Positions 35,320 to 49,057 of a stretch of 64,000 nucleotides of DNA are shown here, piece by piece (position 1 is the stretch's first letter; each line of letters begins with the position of its first letter). The notes below the pieces were generated by a model. The model saw nothing but the letters and a program-made list of their open reading frames with translations, did not search any database and had not been told where the DNA came from. This stretch comes from Paulownia fortunei (lineage: Eukaryota > Streptophyta > Magnoliopsida > Lamiales > Paulowniaceae), in contig CM033110.1 of NCBI GenBank assembly GCA_019321725.1, forward strand, positions 20,639,278 to 20,703,277, given 5' to 3'. The position numbers were made by a program, and so were the translations under genes.

Positions 35320-38300
35320 GACAACAGCCACTCAGAACCAGATACATACTAAAAAGTATGTTATTATCATCAGCAGTTAATGAATACACGCACGCACACA
35401 CACTTATGAAATCAAATACAGTCCAATTTTCAAATTTAGAAGAATCTTTTAAGTGATAAATACATTGTAAGTGTTAAAACATCAGATAAAAACTAACACA
35501 ATTGCCAAAATATAAAATAATTCATTCCTCAGTTAGCACTCTCAATGTGTGCAGCTTTTGTTAAGTTGCTTGTACCATTATATATCGGGAATATAAAAAC
35601 TACATCTTCTGCAATCTTTTTGACTTTGAGTATGAGCATTTACTTTGCAAGGGCTTGCTAAAATTATCAATATACAGAAGTCATTTCTCAATTAGCACTC
35701 TCTGGGCCTGGAGCTTCTGTCTAATCTGTCCTACCAGTACAGGACAAGTTAGGAAATTATTTTATCCAATCTTTTTAATTTTCATTTCAAGCAATTATTT
35801 TTGCAAGGATTTGGTTCAGAAGTACTATATCAGACATATGCCCAGAAACAACTGGCTTCAGTTCCCACGTGCTAATCGGGTTTAAGGAACTAACCTTTAT
35901 TTTCCTTAATGGGTAGCAATTTCATGAAGCATTCTATGAACATAAAATCATTATAAGCATTCCTAACATCACTGCATACAGAGCCAACTACAAGATGCCT
36001 TATATACAAAAGTTATCTAGTCTCAGCTGTTATGTTTCCAATTTCATACTCTTAAGGACAGGAGGATTTTGCATAAATGAATGCATTTGCCATGGTCTGA
36101 AGAAATATTCTACACCAGTTCCTCAATTATCAATCCGTTCGACCCCTATAGTGAATTTTCTTTCCCGAGAGTTCATATTAATGTTAAAAAGTCAATTTCA
36201 AGAGGATAAATGCAAGTCACGTAGATAAGGAAGAAGAAAAACTCCGTCCATGTTACTAATGAAATGCTTACTTGTTGACATCACAGAACAGGATTCAATT
36301 ACTTGTTATCTCTTGCAGCACGTACTAAATAGTGATGATAAGCAACGATAGGCGGTAGTCCAGTAATGCTTTCAGTATTTTGCATCCTCTTTATTCCCCT
36401 TGGAAACATCACTTTATAATTGACAACTCGAAATAAAAGTATATAAAAGGAGAGCACGATGATCTGATATACACAAGCACAATAGAGCAAGATAAACACT
36501 TCAAGAAGAGATGTTCTGACATACTTTCCAAGTGCTGTCAACTTCAGGAAACATGTCTGTATCGGTCTTTCCAGTACCTGATGGCGACAATGGAACATTT
36601 CTTCTCATGTTAAGAACCAATTGTCTCAGTCTAAAAGCAAGACACGAGGAACATTTCAAGAGTCATGGGCACGCATCAATCTGTAAGCACGTAAACTAAT
36701 AGGAAAACATAATTTATGCGAAGAACTGCTTTTTCAGATCAATGCATGATACATTTCTATCACATTTTTTTATACACTGGCACTCTTCTGTCAAAGGATC
36801 TAATAAAGGGCCACCATAAGACATGAACCACTGGTGACAGCATGTTTTTCTTTGTACCATTGGTTTTGCCAATTGTCATTTTTTAACTTCTAAGAGGTCC
36901 CTCAGTGTTGACCACACATTCAATCATATATCGATGAGAATACACAGCTACTACTTTCATGGAACATTTACTTCTAAGGCTGAAAATAAAATATAAAATA
37001 ATAAAGCAATAGCTAATTAGCCACCATGTATGGCCTGGCAATGTTAATTCAGTTTTTACTTAACATACCCAGTTAAAACAAATAGGCACTAGGTGCAACT
37101 GTTGAAATCTTACACTATAATCTACCTTAAAAGGTCTTTACATACATGTCGATGAAAAGATATTGGGAGGTGGATCATAGCGACAAATGTAGGATTGACA
37201 AGATGGTCAATCCCAGGATCATGTCTCCTTCTCATCTTCATCTTTGCATAAAATTATACATGGTCAATCCCACAAATACTACGTGGTGGCAATTTTAACA
37301 AGCCAAACGAAAATATAAATATGCAAGATGCATGTTAGATGAAAACTCAAAAAAAAAATGGAAAAATGAACTCAGAGTTCTCCAAAATGACAGAGAAGGA
37401 AAATTATAAACTAAGTATATCATTTGGAAACATAGAGGGGCAAAACCTGAGACGGAGTCCAATGCTAATAAATCATAGTCAGACACAAGACCAACCTGCA
37501 GAGTAGTAAAGCTTCAGAATCACATGGCATTTATAAAATTATCTATCAACATATCTGAACTTTTAAAATAAATCCTTGATAGATAACCTTAAAGATGTAG
37601 AAAGCATGAAGTGAATAGTAAAGAAACTGGAGGATCTCTTAATGCAAGCAAAAACATCACATTATAAACAAACTTTTACTGCTTGGTGACACATGACGGA
37701 GGTGGTCATACTGCTGCTGCAGCTGCTACAAATTATAATAATGATGATAATTCAAACAATTTATAAAATGCAGTAACAAAAAGAGATGTTACATTTCTAC
37801 TCTTCAGCGAGTAAATAAGTCCACCCACACCCCGTGCTTATAGCAATTAATAAATCCCAGTGCAAGTATAGCAACTTTAAGAGTTTAGACCACTAGGTAA
37901 CTGAAATTTACTTGTTAGCCCCACAATTATTTTTACAATTCAAATGTGTTCTCTTTTTTTCAGTTTTTTCTCTCTCACGTAGATTGGTCACCCATAAGAA
38001 AACTTGTTGAGATCTGCCATCTCTCCATGAAAATGACTTCATATGCTCCCACAAAGCACTCATAAGACATTATTTATTCTAACAAGGCAGAAATTTAAGC
38101 AAACCAATTCAGCTTGGCTAATCTAACCCAGGTACTTGTGTCCCCATCACTGGGCAAAAGCTAACTGAATCCTGCTTGCATTTACTCTCACATAAATTTC
38201 ATATCAATTCCTTTCTTCAATATCTAATGCATTTCATCTTGCTCAATAACAAAATATCAAATAGCTTATGGCTCTCATGCTCCTTTAATATATCAGGCAG

Positions 38301-40136
38301 TTTGTAACGAAACTATAAATTTTATTTAAAATTGGTGAAAGACTTTGACTTAAAAAAATTGGCAACATGGTAATTTTGGTGTGCAAATCTTTTATTTTTC
38401 ATTAGAATTAACACATATAAAATGATATTGAAGACATTTTACCATATGCGACCAAATGATGTTGTGTGCTAGTCTTCTCTTCATCAGAGAATTAAATATG
38501 CGCTTTATAATTAAAATTCACCTTTCTATAATATTCCCCAGAAAGGAAGTCTGTCTTCTAACTCAATGAGTTCATGCATCATCATCCAGTTGCCCTATAT
38601 TTAGTAGCAATAACTCATCTTCATCATCTTTAAAGCATAATTTCCATCTCATGTGATCATAGTATACTTCATACCAAAGCCACAACGCAGTCCATAATCT
38701 TCAGTAAGAATTCTTTCATCTCATGTATTTACAATTGCCAGAAATAATTGCAGTTCCCTAACAATAGTATGCGCTTTACTTTAAGCCAAATCATATAGCT
38801 GAGAGAGAGAAAAACCATGGATCTCTATTTGAACTTCCCTAAATACTATAGGCATTTATTTTTTTTGTCTTATAATTCCTATGGCATCAATCTGTTTTCA
38901 CTCATTATGCACAGTACAACATCAGTTACCTATGAAACTCAAAACTGTCGAAATGGGTGGCTTGGCAGGAGATTGTCCTTAACACACACACACACACACA
39001 CCTCCAGTTCCATTTTTCTCAGACAAGAAGACACACCGTAAAATAATTCAAATGTGGGCCTATGTTTCATCTATGTAGGATTTTCTTATAGTTGATTATG
39101 CATTTAAAACTCTCCTAGCGTGTTTGGATTGATCAATATTGTCATGAATAAGAAATCCTCAGTTTTTACTCCATGGTTTTGAAACATAAAAATTTCAAGT
39201 GCAGAATGAACACAATGGATTTCAAAATCCTTGGGTTGCACTAAGAGATCAGTTGTTAAGAAACTTTGTATAGTGCTTCCAATTTCACTTCTTTTAAGTA
39301 TTAGATTCAATATGTCCAACAATAATTTGGAATATTCCTAAACTATTATTTGCAATGCATGACAAATCATCAGAAAAACAGATTAACATCTGAAGTTTCC
39401 TTATTCCCAGTTTTAAAAATAACTAAACAAATTACTGACAGTAAATATAATGTTCCAAAACAATGACAGCTTCAATTTGCAGTGACACGATGATGAGAAG
39501 TGCTTTAACAGAAGGAAAAGAAAACGCAAAACTTACCAACTTCCAGTCATCATCAATCACAGGAAAACCAGTTATTCTGTTTTCTACAAGCATTTCCAAA
39601 GCTGTTCCCCAAAAAAGTAAATTAGAAAAAGAAACAAAAAATCACAAAAATCGACACTGTGTCAAAATAATCTGGCACAAACCACTGACAAAATAGAGCT
39701 ACACAAAATAAAACAACAAAACCTTCATCAACAGTTGTGGTGGACTTGACAACATGCAAATCTTCTTTCCTTGTCATAAAATCACCCACTGTATAAACTC
39801 CATTTTTAGGCTGCCCAACAGACCACGAAACTAATTAGAAAAACAGGACATACAAAACATCCTGACCAACTTTAAGAGATAAAATGAAGTAGAGTTAAGT
39901 GGATAAGGAAGCATTACAGGAACACCGTTGGCAATTAACGTGGAGGTGGCGGCGACCAAAACGGGCCTGGGAGGACCCGAAAGTCGGTTGGACGCATAGA
40001 GAATATTGGAAAGAGGATGTATAATCGGGCCGGGCCGACATAAGAAGCGGCAGGGCATCTGGTGTTGGCCTCGGGCGGCGGAGGTGGGGTGGAGGAGAGA
40101 GAGGGGGAGAAGTTCCAACCTAGATACTGAGGTCAT
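34715..40136 (-). CDS. CBSX: Plastid CBS-domain-pair protein, CBSX1/CBSX2 type
   Basis: Chloroplast protein with one pair of CBS domains. Arabidopsis CBSX1/2 (LEJ2/LEJ1) bind adenosine nucleotides and stimulate plastid thioredoxins, with effects on redox state, growth and anther dehiscence. Eight exons on the minus strand: 39918-40136, 39723-39810, 39537-39601, 37447-37495, 36525-36577, 35047-35162, 34888-34945 and 34715-34786, giving 239 aa. Residues 1 to about 73 form a Ser/Leu/Arg-rich transit peptide. CBS1 (about 78-142) contains VGDFMTRKEDLHVVKSTTTV and VGLVSDYDLLALDS. CBS2 (about 172-236) contains VGDLMTPAPVVVHESTNLED, RRLPVVDGDGKLVGI and TRGNVVRAALQIKR. All introns are GT-AG and phases agree. 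Introns 3 (about 2 kb) and 5 (about 1.4 kb) hold only simple repeats. Which of CBSX1 or CBSX2 is the closer relative is unresolved. Confidence 0.95.
35265..35317. repeat. Compound GT/GA microsatellite in CBSX intron 5
   Basis: About 12 GT units followed directly by about 14 GA units, uninterrupted. It sits about 100 bp from exon 6 of the CBSX gene, inside the intron, and is likely highly polymorphic. Confidence 0.92.
38982..39001. repeat. AC microsatellite in CBSX intron 3
   Basis: Ten uninterrupted AC units within the 2-kb third intron of the CBSX gene. Confidence 0.9.
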
Positions 40137-40767
40137 TTTGGTATTTTTTTCTGCAATGGGTGGTGGTGGGCGGTGGAGTAATGGGTGTGGCTCCGACGGA
40201 GACTCCGAAGCCTAGTTGGGAGTAAACGGAATTGTTTGGCTGAGTTTGGGTTAGACAGTGAATATATTTATTCATACTTCTTGATTTCTTCAAAGAAAAA
40301 ATAAATGTTAATGGGGAAACTTTTGGATTTATTATAGAATGAATAGATGGGGATATTTTGGATTCTATGAACTAGATTTATGATTCCTCCTTACCCAACT
40401 TATCTAGAGGTTCATTATTTTTTAAATATAAAATAAAATGACAAATACTCCATCAAGATTTTAAAATATATTAATATTAAAATTGTTAAAAAGCGAATGC
40501 AGATAATTAATTTTAAGATTAAATAGTTTGACTTCCTACTATAAAAATAAAATATAAATTTGTGGCATCCTGAGTATAAATTGGAAAGCAAATCAAGATG
40601 TTTAAAAGCTTATAGGATTATTTAAAATATTTAGTAAATTTTTCAGAAATAACAATTATAAACTCTTAAAATAAAAATTAGAATCTTATTAGGTATTTTG
40701 TTTAAAAGGAAGGAGATTCTAATTTATTTTAAAAAAAAATTATATATATATATATTTTAATTTTACA

Positions 40768-40840
40768 AAATTATTAAACCTAATATTTTAAAATTTTCAT
40801 AATCTTATTTTACTTAAACACTTTAACAACTTATTTTGAT
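40768..40840. repeat. Copy of AT-rich MITE-like repeat
   Basis: Shares the order taatatttt, aattttcataatcttatttta, aaacacttta and aacttatttt with the better copies at 42818-42987. It is diverged and its ends are unclear. Confidence 0.45.
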
Positions 40841-41258
40841 TAAAAAAAATATGAAAGAGGTTATAGATCTTTCATAAATCTTGTATACCATATAGGCATT
40901 TTGAGAAAATTATAAAGAACATTACTAGATTGTTTGAAGTATGTTTAATAGTATGGTGGGATATGTGGTCTAAATTAAAGATATTAAAATGAAGACTGAG
41001 TCGTTGTTATGGACTTATAGCTACATCTTGATCATGTGCAAGCCTTTTTTAAAAAAAATATTCATGTAATTATTATTCTTTATTGATCAGTTTTTTGCAT
41101 TTCTAGTTTTATAAAACAAAATTTGAAGCAATAAAACTAATTTTGTTGTTCAAATAAAAAAAATAAGACATTGTCTTCTATAACGAAGCGGGAAGCAAAG
41201 TCACTAATTGTATATACATAAAACTATGTGATAATATACTATGTTAACATAAACTCGC

Positions 41259-41296
<38 letters not shown>
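41259..41296. repeat. AT dinucleotide repeat
   Basis: Nearly pure AT alternation with one interruption (atac near 41271). It lies in spacer DNA. Confidence 0.88.
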
Positions 41297-42593
41297 TAAT
41301 GCACAAAAGTGGAAAAGTATATTCATCTTTATATTAAAGGTATCCAGAGTACTATGTGCGTAAATTCCGCACAAATATATTTGCAAACATTCTTATTTTT
41401 CAAAAAAAATAATTTACTCATTTTTAGGAAATAATATCCTGTATAGGCTGGAGAGTTTACAGTTTGTTTGGTTGGAGTGAAAAGTAAATGTAGAAAAGAA
41501 TAGATGTATAAGTGGGTGTATAAGAAATATTTACATATTTGATTTGAAATAATCATTAAAAAGAAAGTAAAATATGAGATATATAAAACCCCATCTTAAT
41601 TTCATTTATATTCGAAATAGAGCCAAATAACAAGAGTATAAGGTCCAAAAGACAAAAAAAAAAAAAAAAACTATTTTTATTTCCATATTATACAGTTTCC
41701 TTCAACTCTATATTATCGTATTTATCTTCAAATAGTTTACCTTTATTTCCTGAATTATATTGATATTTATAGTCTCATATCCTTTGTAAAGGGAAAAAAA
41801 AAATAGTGATGCTACCACCACTGCCACTAATCCAATGAGTTATAACACATAATTTTTTTTCATTAATTCTTAAATTTTGGCATCTAAAAGATATTTATTT
41901 TTTTGTTTCTTGCTTTACTAATTGAATTATTACTAAAATAAAATTCAAGTTTAATCTATTAGTTGATTATTAGTAACTATAAATTATTTTAATTTTTTCA
42001 CAAAAATAAAACAAAAAGGGTCAATTGGTAAAACCAAAAAAAAAAAAAAATCCCATCCCCACTTTATTTTTATTGTACCTAATGAGGGAAAGCATTTGAG
42101 ATTCCCATTGGACCATAAACTATACTCCCCTTGCTATTTAATTTCCCTTTCCTTTTCCCCTTATTACACGCATATCAATAGTGTTGCGTTAATTCCGAAT
42201 ACCTATTTCTGTCATTTAACACAGAAAGTTAAAAGTCCACAAAGGGGTAGATGGTTCGGCCCATGATTTTTCCCAATGGGCCATACCATATCATGGGCTG
42301 GCCTTATTTGGATTAGAGTTGTATTTTATCTCTTTGGGCTACCGCAATAGAAAAATAAAATTAGTTTTATCAAACCACATAACGAAGGATCCCAAATTGA
42401 TAAAGAGTTTAATATGTGATTATATACAGAAATAATAATGCAATAATGGTAAGTGGAAAAGAAAATTCAGTAGGAATATACAAAAAACAACAAACAATGT
42501 TAATATGAAGAGTTGATACATAAAAAAATTGAAAAAGGAAAAAAAAATATTTTTTTCTGTTTTGGTGATCAGGGAGACCAAAGAACACTTAAG

Positions 42594-43060
42594 GGGTATT
42601 TGATTGAACTTATAAACTCTTCAAAACATCTTATAATCTGTTTAAAAGTTTATAAATTATCAAAAAGTATTTGGTATTTGTTTTTTAATCAGCTTATAAG
42701 ATCCAAAAAAGTTATTTGAGAACTTATAAACTCCTAAAATTTTTTTTAAATCCAACTTATTTTTAAAATAATATCTTATTTTAAGAAACTTCTTTAATTT
42801 GATAATTTTAATTAAAAAATTATCATTAATAATATTTTAAAAGTTTCACGATCTTATTTTATCCAAACATTTAATAATTTATTTTTAAAATAATATGTAA
42901 ATTAAAATTATCATTACTAATATTTTTAAAATTCCATAATCTTATTTAACCAAATATTTAATAACTTATTTTTAAAATAAGATGTAACATCTTACAAATT
43001 TCAAAAATATTTTATAAGATGTAGAAGTTTATAAGATGTTTTAAATAAACTTAGCTATAC
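42594..43060. mobile_element. Candidate non-autonomous DNA transposon (MITE) with internal duplication
   Basis: An exact 14-nt inverted repeat, AAAACATCTTATAA at 42623-42636 and its complement at 43029-43042, flanks about 390 bp of AT-rich DNA. Inside, two tandem units (about 42818-42899 and 42906-42987) share ttatcatta, taatattt, atcttattt and ttttaaaataa. There is no open frame of any size, so it would depend on an outside transposase. The outer ends and target-site duplication could not be fixed by eye, so superfamily is unassigned. Confidence 0.5.
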
Positions 43061-44732
43061 ACGCTATCAAGCTGAAAAAACATACCTATTCAAAAAAAAT
43101 AGTTGATAATTCGGTTAGGCCCAGCCTAGATTACATGTGTGGGCTTTTGCATTAACATCCCAATCCATTGAAGCCCAGACTTGAGTAAATTCCTCTGTTA
43201 TTATTCTAACCTTCAGAAATTCATGGAAAGATTAAAAAAGAAAAAAGAAAAAAAAATTGTACTAAACAAAGTTTACTTCTTAAAATATCACAGGACTAGA
43301 GAGAGTATAGCTAAAATAAATGCAGCAAGAATTAAAAACAACTCTATGTATATATTCAAAGTCATATACGTAGTTTCTTAAACAAGGATTTGTAGGCCGT
43401 AGTACTAAACAGTACATTATTTATGACCCAATACTCGGTCCAATTTAGAGTGGGCCGACCTCGTTTAGTAGGTGTTGAATTTTGGGTGTTTTTGTTGTCC
43501 AGGTCCTAATCAAGCCTTAAAAAAGCAGGCTGCAAAATATAGAAAAATAATAATAAAGCCTTTCTACACGCAAAGGACAATGATCATTATTCATCACTTT
43601 TAAATAAATATGACTTCCGTAGCTAGGGACGAAAATGACTATCCTTGTAGTAATTAATAATAATAAGTAATACTTCAAATTTTTGTAATAATTTTGGACT
43701 GCTAAGGCCACCGAAATTCCCCCCAAAATGTTATATTTTATTCTAACACTCGAAAAATTGCTAAGCGTTTATTCATTTTAATTGAGTATTATTAGCATGT
43801 CAATTTCTTGTCCACTAAAGTTTAATTTAGTGAATTTTGGTTACATAAATTCTGTAACGATGTTAGCTTGTTGTAAGTACTGTCATTTTGTTGTATTTAA
43901 TCTTTTCCCGACTTCATAAGAATATTCTATTATTAATCAATCAATTTAATTATTATTTTTTATATATAATAAATAATAAATAAATTATTTGGTTTATTTG
44001 AAACGTACATGTATATCATTAAATAATACAATAAATTACTTAAACTTTAAAAAAAATTATAACACCTAAATATAATTATCAAAAGATCAATACAATAAAA
44101 TAAAATAGAATAAAGAATTGCTGCAGCCGAGTGTAGAGTAATACTATAATCTGAAGTAATGAATTTCAATACAGTCTGAATCATGTCCGCTAATATTAAT
44201 TATTATATTGTTGATATGAGAAAAATCAACTATGGTATGATATAACGAGTTCACATCCCAAGTTGGCAGCAACGGTTTTTGATAAGTTATTTATATCATT
44301 CAGTGGTTGCAATTGTTAATTAATTGGATTGATATGATCCACATCTTAATTTCCGTAATCAATATCTAAAAATCATACACTTGTTGCATTTGTTTAATTT
44401 GATTGATTTCTGTGCTTAAACAGCAAAAAGCATTATTTTTGGGATGGTAATCTATATTGTACTATTAAATTCATATTTATTATCAGTTGCATGGTCAACA
44501 TATTTTTCAGAATTATCTATTCTTTCCAAGTTTAAGAGACGTGGCAAAATTCTCTCCGTTAGAAATATACATAGTACAATACACGTCTCGGATCTGCACC
44601 AGTGCATATGTATTTAATCTATGTATCTTTTATCGAATGTTTTATCTGTTAAAAAATAAAATATTTAGCACAACGGTCGGTGTAACATGAATTCAACTTA
44701 CAACACTTGACATTTTCACTATTTATTGTGTG

Positions 44733-44844
44733 TATATATATTGAAAAATCAATTATATTATCATAAATCACGAAAAATCATACAATCAAGAGTGAATTGG
44801 GTATATATATTGGAAAATCAATAATCACACAATCAAGAGTGAAT
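44733..44844. repeat. Imperfect direct repeat
   Basis: Two copies of a TATATATATTG-AAAATCAAT block (44733 and 44802) are each followed by a block reading acaatcaagagtgaat (ending near 44797 and 44844). The first copy has about 25 extra bases between the blocks. Confidence 0.7.
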
Positions 44845-45028
44845 GAGATATATCTATACACTATGAAAATTATTGATCCAAAGTTATTTATAAGTCCTAT
44901 TTTATCGAATCATGAACATATATTTACTCACAATGGTGATCCACTATCAAAATTTCTGACGATAATCCATGGATATTGATAACTATCACAGTTGCTAGTG
45001 ATGCTCTTGTAAAAAAAAAATTTAGAAG

Positions 45029-45050
45029 ATATATATATATATATATATAT
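45029..45050. repeat. AT dinucleotide repeat
   Basis: Uninterrupted AT alternation in spacer DNA. Confidence 0.88.
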
Positions 45051-45522
45051 CAATTGAATTATAGGTTCAAAACCTAACTTTATTTCCAACAACATATAAA
45101 ATACTTTGCGTGGTCAACATATATCTTCACAAAATATGATCGTCGCTCGAGGGGAATTTTTTGCCTAGTACAATGGAACCAAATAGGCAGAGCAAGTGAA
45201 TAAGTATTATATTTTTAATACTTCTGAGGGAAATACTTCTATTAATTAATTTACTTCTTGAATCTTGTCCAGGAGTCATGGAGACCTTATTTTCAGTAAT
45301 TATAATTAGAACTGTTACAACTATCGTTAAGACAAAGGATAATTTCATTGTGTCAATTTAGGACTGGATCGTCTGCTTGTATCTCAACATGTTTATGTTT
45401 AGAAATAAAGGACGGAATGTTACAAATTTAAGTTCATGTGATAATCAAGAAACACAAACTGTCTTAATATGCTAATTATATACAAATTGGAAGAAAATAC
45501 TTGCAGCAAATTGTCCGAAAAC

Positions 45523-45690
45523 TTATTGTTTATGCACATACGGTGTTAATGATGTTGATCATGATGATTGGATGTGTGAAACATACTAAACAAATCATGA
45601 TACTATTAAATGATATTAACAATTTAAAAGTTATTGTTTATGCACATAAAGTGTTCACATATACTGCACGATCATGATGATAATGTTCTA
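45523..45690. repeat. Imperfect direct repeat, offset about 108-112
   Basis: The 18-nt block ttattgtttatgcacata occurs exactly at 45523-45540 and 45631-45648. Each copy is followed by a gtgtt stretch and, further on, by gatcatgatgat (near 45558 and 45670). This indicates an old duplication of about 60 nt or more. Confidence 0.7.
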
Positions 45691-46108
45691 CAAAAAAAAA
45701 AACATTATTAAAAACTGTTAATACGAATATATTAATCCTCTATGGTAAACTGCAAAAAGCCAGAAATTTGCATCTCTTCTTGGTTTACCCTTTATTCACC
45801 CAGCAAGTTGCAACTTAACTATTTATAAAGAAAAGCTCAGATCCACTGTGAGGAAAGGCTTTTATGGACAATGCCCATTTGTTTTGTTTATATATCAAAG
45901 CAGAGATTGAGTTGAGGAAAGACAATGGACCCCATATCCCAATTCCTCTTTAACCAAACAGCTTGTATCCTCGTATCAATCAAGTCCAACCAAAACGTCA
46001 ATCATTAATGTAGGGGCCAAAAAGATTGCATAGAAACACTCACACACACACATTTCTCCCACACACATATGCATTTACATATGTATGTATGTCTGTATGT
46101 ACCCCCCG

Positions 46109-46170
46109 TTGGGTGTATTTTTTATGTTTTTGAGTATGTTATGGGTGTATTTTTTATGTTTTTGAATATA
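46109..46170. repeat. Short tandem duplication
   Basis: The 24-nt block beginning gggtgtattttttatgttt occurs twice about 33 nt apart, with only the bases between and after the blocks differing. Confidence 0.8.
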
Positions 46171-46309
46171 TTTATTAAGAGAAAAATATATTAAAAAATA
46201 TGATATATGTTGATTTTATTTTGGATGAATAAATTGAGAATGAAAATAGAAAAAAATACCAAATATAGGGGTTTCAATGTATTTTTGTAATCGGACGGTA
46301 ACCAAACTA

Positions 46310-46346
46310 ATCTTGCTGGCGGTCACCGGATCTTGCTGGCGGTCAC
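46310..46346. repeat. Short tandem duplication, period 20
   Basis: The 17-nt block atcttgctggcggtcac occurs exactly at 46310-46326 and 46330-46346. It is a small GC-richer island in AT-rich spacer. Confidence 0.88.
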
Positions 46347-46757
46347 TGATTCAATCACTCCAATCGATTTAATAAAAATTAATAATATTTTTTTATTATA
46401 TTATATAAAATAGTCACATAATATATTAATTGTTATATAATATATTTCAAAAGTAAAAAAATAAAAATAAAAAATCAACTAAAAAAAATCTAACAAAATA
46501 TAAAATACAAATAATCATTTACATATAATAAAATATTAAATTAATTTGATTGTTTTGATCTATTTTAAATTATTAAATTAAAATTTTAATTATTTAAAAT
46601 TAATCAAATCAATCATATTTTAAAAATAATGAGTTTCATTCAACTAAATGAATGAATGTATGGACATGTGCCTGAAATCTGAAGGTGGACAAATCTAGAG
46701 GTTTTTCCGCCCCCCACAAAGGTATAGAGGTATTGGATTTGATGGCTTATTGATGGT

Positions 46758-46773
46758 CCCCCCCCCCCCCCCC
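46758..46773. repeat. C run of 16
   Basis: Sixteen consecutive cytosines in spacer DNA. The length is unreliable with many sequencing methods. Confidence 0.9.
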
Positions 46774-49039
46774 TCACCAACTCGTGTACTTGTTTGCCCT
46801 CTCTTTTCGTTAACTTTAAAAAAGTTGACAAAACAAAGGATTAGTTGTTACGAGAAAATAGATAGGAAACAAGCAACATTTAGGTTAGATATCTGGCACT
46901 TTGCCTTTTTTGAGGTGAGGTTGTTATCTCCATTGGAAAAAAGAAAAAAAATCTGGCCACTCAATTAATTGCTCAAAGTACATCTTTCATTGATCAAAAA
47001 AATAAATAAATAAAGTACATCTTTTGATAAAAAAAGGCCAAGCATGAGTGATTTGTGCGTCTAAGTGGTAGGGCTGGAATACGAGAATTGTATTGCCTTG
47101 TCCTTTTCGAGGTTTTTTGGGACCATGTGCTGTCTAAATGGGCCACGATTTCAGTAAGTTTATTTTATTCTTCTTTTTTTATGCATTTTTAATTCTTGGA
47201 CAAGTGATTATTAGTCGTATGCAAATCACCCCAAATCTAATGGCTCATAACAACCCCTTCTTCTATTGCATCTCAAAATGTAAATTGCTTAGCTAGACAA
47301 GCATTTCCCCAATACTAAAAGATAAAGATTATTTTTTGAAGTAATTATTTGATTTTGAAGCAATTATTTGATGTGGTGGTTTCTTTATAACGTGATCTAA
47401 CCAAATTCAATTATGATTGGCAATATAAATGGAAATGGGTTGTTTTTTTCTATTATTTAGGATAATTTAAAACATGGTTACTATATTACTAAAATGATAT
47501 ATAATTGATGTACGGAATTATTTTAATATGAGAGAAAAATACAAGAAAATAATATATTTTTTCATATAAAAATTGATAAATGGATTAAAGAAGTTAGTGT
47601 TAGAAAAAGATAACGCACATCAATTGTGCGCTTGATACTTCTTGATAAGATTGAATATCTGACCTGATGTAACACTATGATTTGTAGATTTATGGTCGAA
47701 ACCACTAGTACAAGGGTAATTATCTTATACACGCGTAATAATTTCATCTTCAACAATTACTCAAATTAAAATTTATTCTTAATTCTAATGCTTATTATAT
47801 AATCAAGCATATGGTATTAAGAAATGATAATGAATTCAAGTTTTTCGACCTTCATTTTAACATTAGCACCATGTTGTAATAATGATTTATATAGAGCCAC
47901 ACTCCAAATCTTCATCACATGAACAATTATTATGATATCCAGACCAACACTTCATTTACACTCTCTTATAAAACGGATCGATTGAGGAATGTGTCCATTG
48001 AGGAATAAGGACTTATTGAGGAATGTGCCTACGTAGTCTCAAACACTTTAAGCAAGGAGAATGCTCAACAAAAATTTATTTTATTTTATTTACCTTGGTC
48101 CATTTTTTTCCAAGAAATAATTTTTGTTATTCTCTTCTATAACTACACTTCTTTTATCAAAAAATAAAATAATAAATTATCTTAAACTATAATATATATC
48201 ACTAAAAATTTAATATAAAAAAGTCCTTTATAACTACATGATAACTTCTTAACTTAAGGAAATAATTTTAAAAATTTATCGTTAGGTTTGAAAGAAAGGA
48301 AAAATAGCCTTCCAAAATATAAGGTATGGTTTTAAGTTTTATTATTATGTTTTAGCTTGTGTCTATACGTAAAACATATTTTTTCTATTTAAAGGGTATT
48401 ATGAAAATAATAAATTAATATACATTTCATCAAATTAAATTTAATGGCATAATAGGTACTTAAGCAACAAATACCTTCTTTTTTTAAAATATAGAATAAA
48501 TATTTTGGGACAAACAATTGATCCAAAGTAACGAGGAGTTATTTCGGGATCATCCTCAACTACTCCAAAGTAGCAAGTTGCCCACTTGACGATCCTCGAA
48601 TCATTTCATCAGTCAATGAGAATACAAGAAGAAAGAAACCTAATGCTGAACAAAATAGAACTTTATTAGCCAAAATATCCCTTTGAGTTTATGCTAAAAT
48701 TCTTTCATATATGTAGTTGATTTATATAAGTTGTAGTCAAAGAAAATAATATTAATTTTAATAATTAATATTATCCATTGTTAAAATAACTGGATTATAA
48801 ATATCTTTTAAGCATGTCGAAGATATTTTATTTTATTTAATTTAAATTTAAGTTCTCAATATAATCACCTTATCTAAAAAACCTAGACTCTTTTATATTA
48901 AATAAACAATAAATATGTTTTCCAAAAAACAAAATAGACGGTTATTGGCCAAAAGGTACTCAATGAAGTTTGTTCACAAGTGCATGTGGATGAGCTCAAT
49001 TACTAATTGTGTGGCCTTTTTAGTTTCTACTTTATACAT

Positions 49040-49057
49040 ATATATATATATATATAT
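49040..49057. repeat. AT dinucleotide repeat
   Basis: About nine AT units in AT-rich spacer. Confidence 0.8.

Noticed and set aside
39831..40136. 101-codon frame taken as a whole gene
   Set aside because: Only its first 73 codons are coding (CBSX exon 1). The rest is intron, as the next exon continues the CBS domain.
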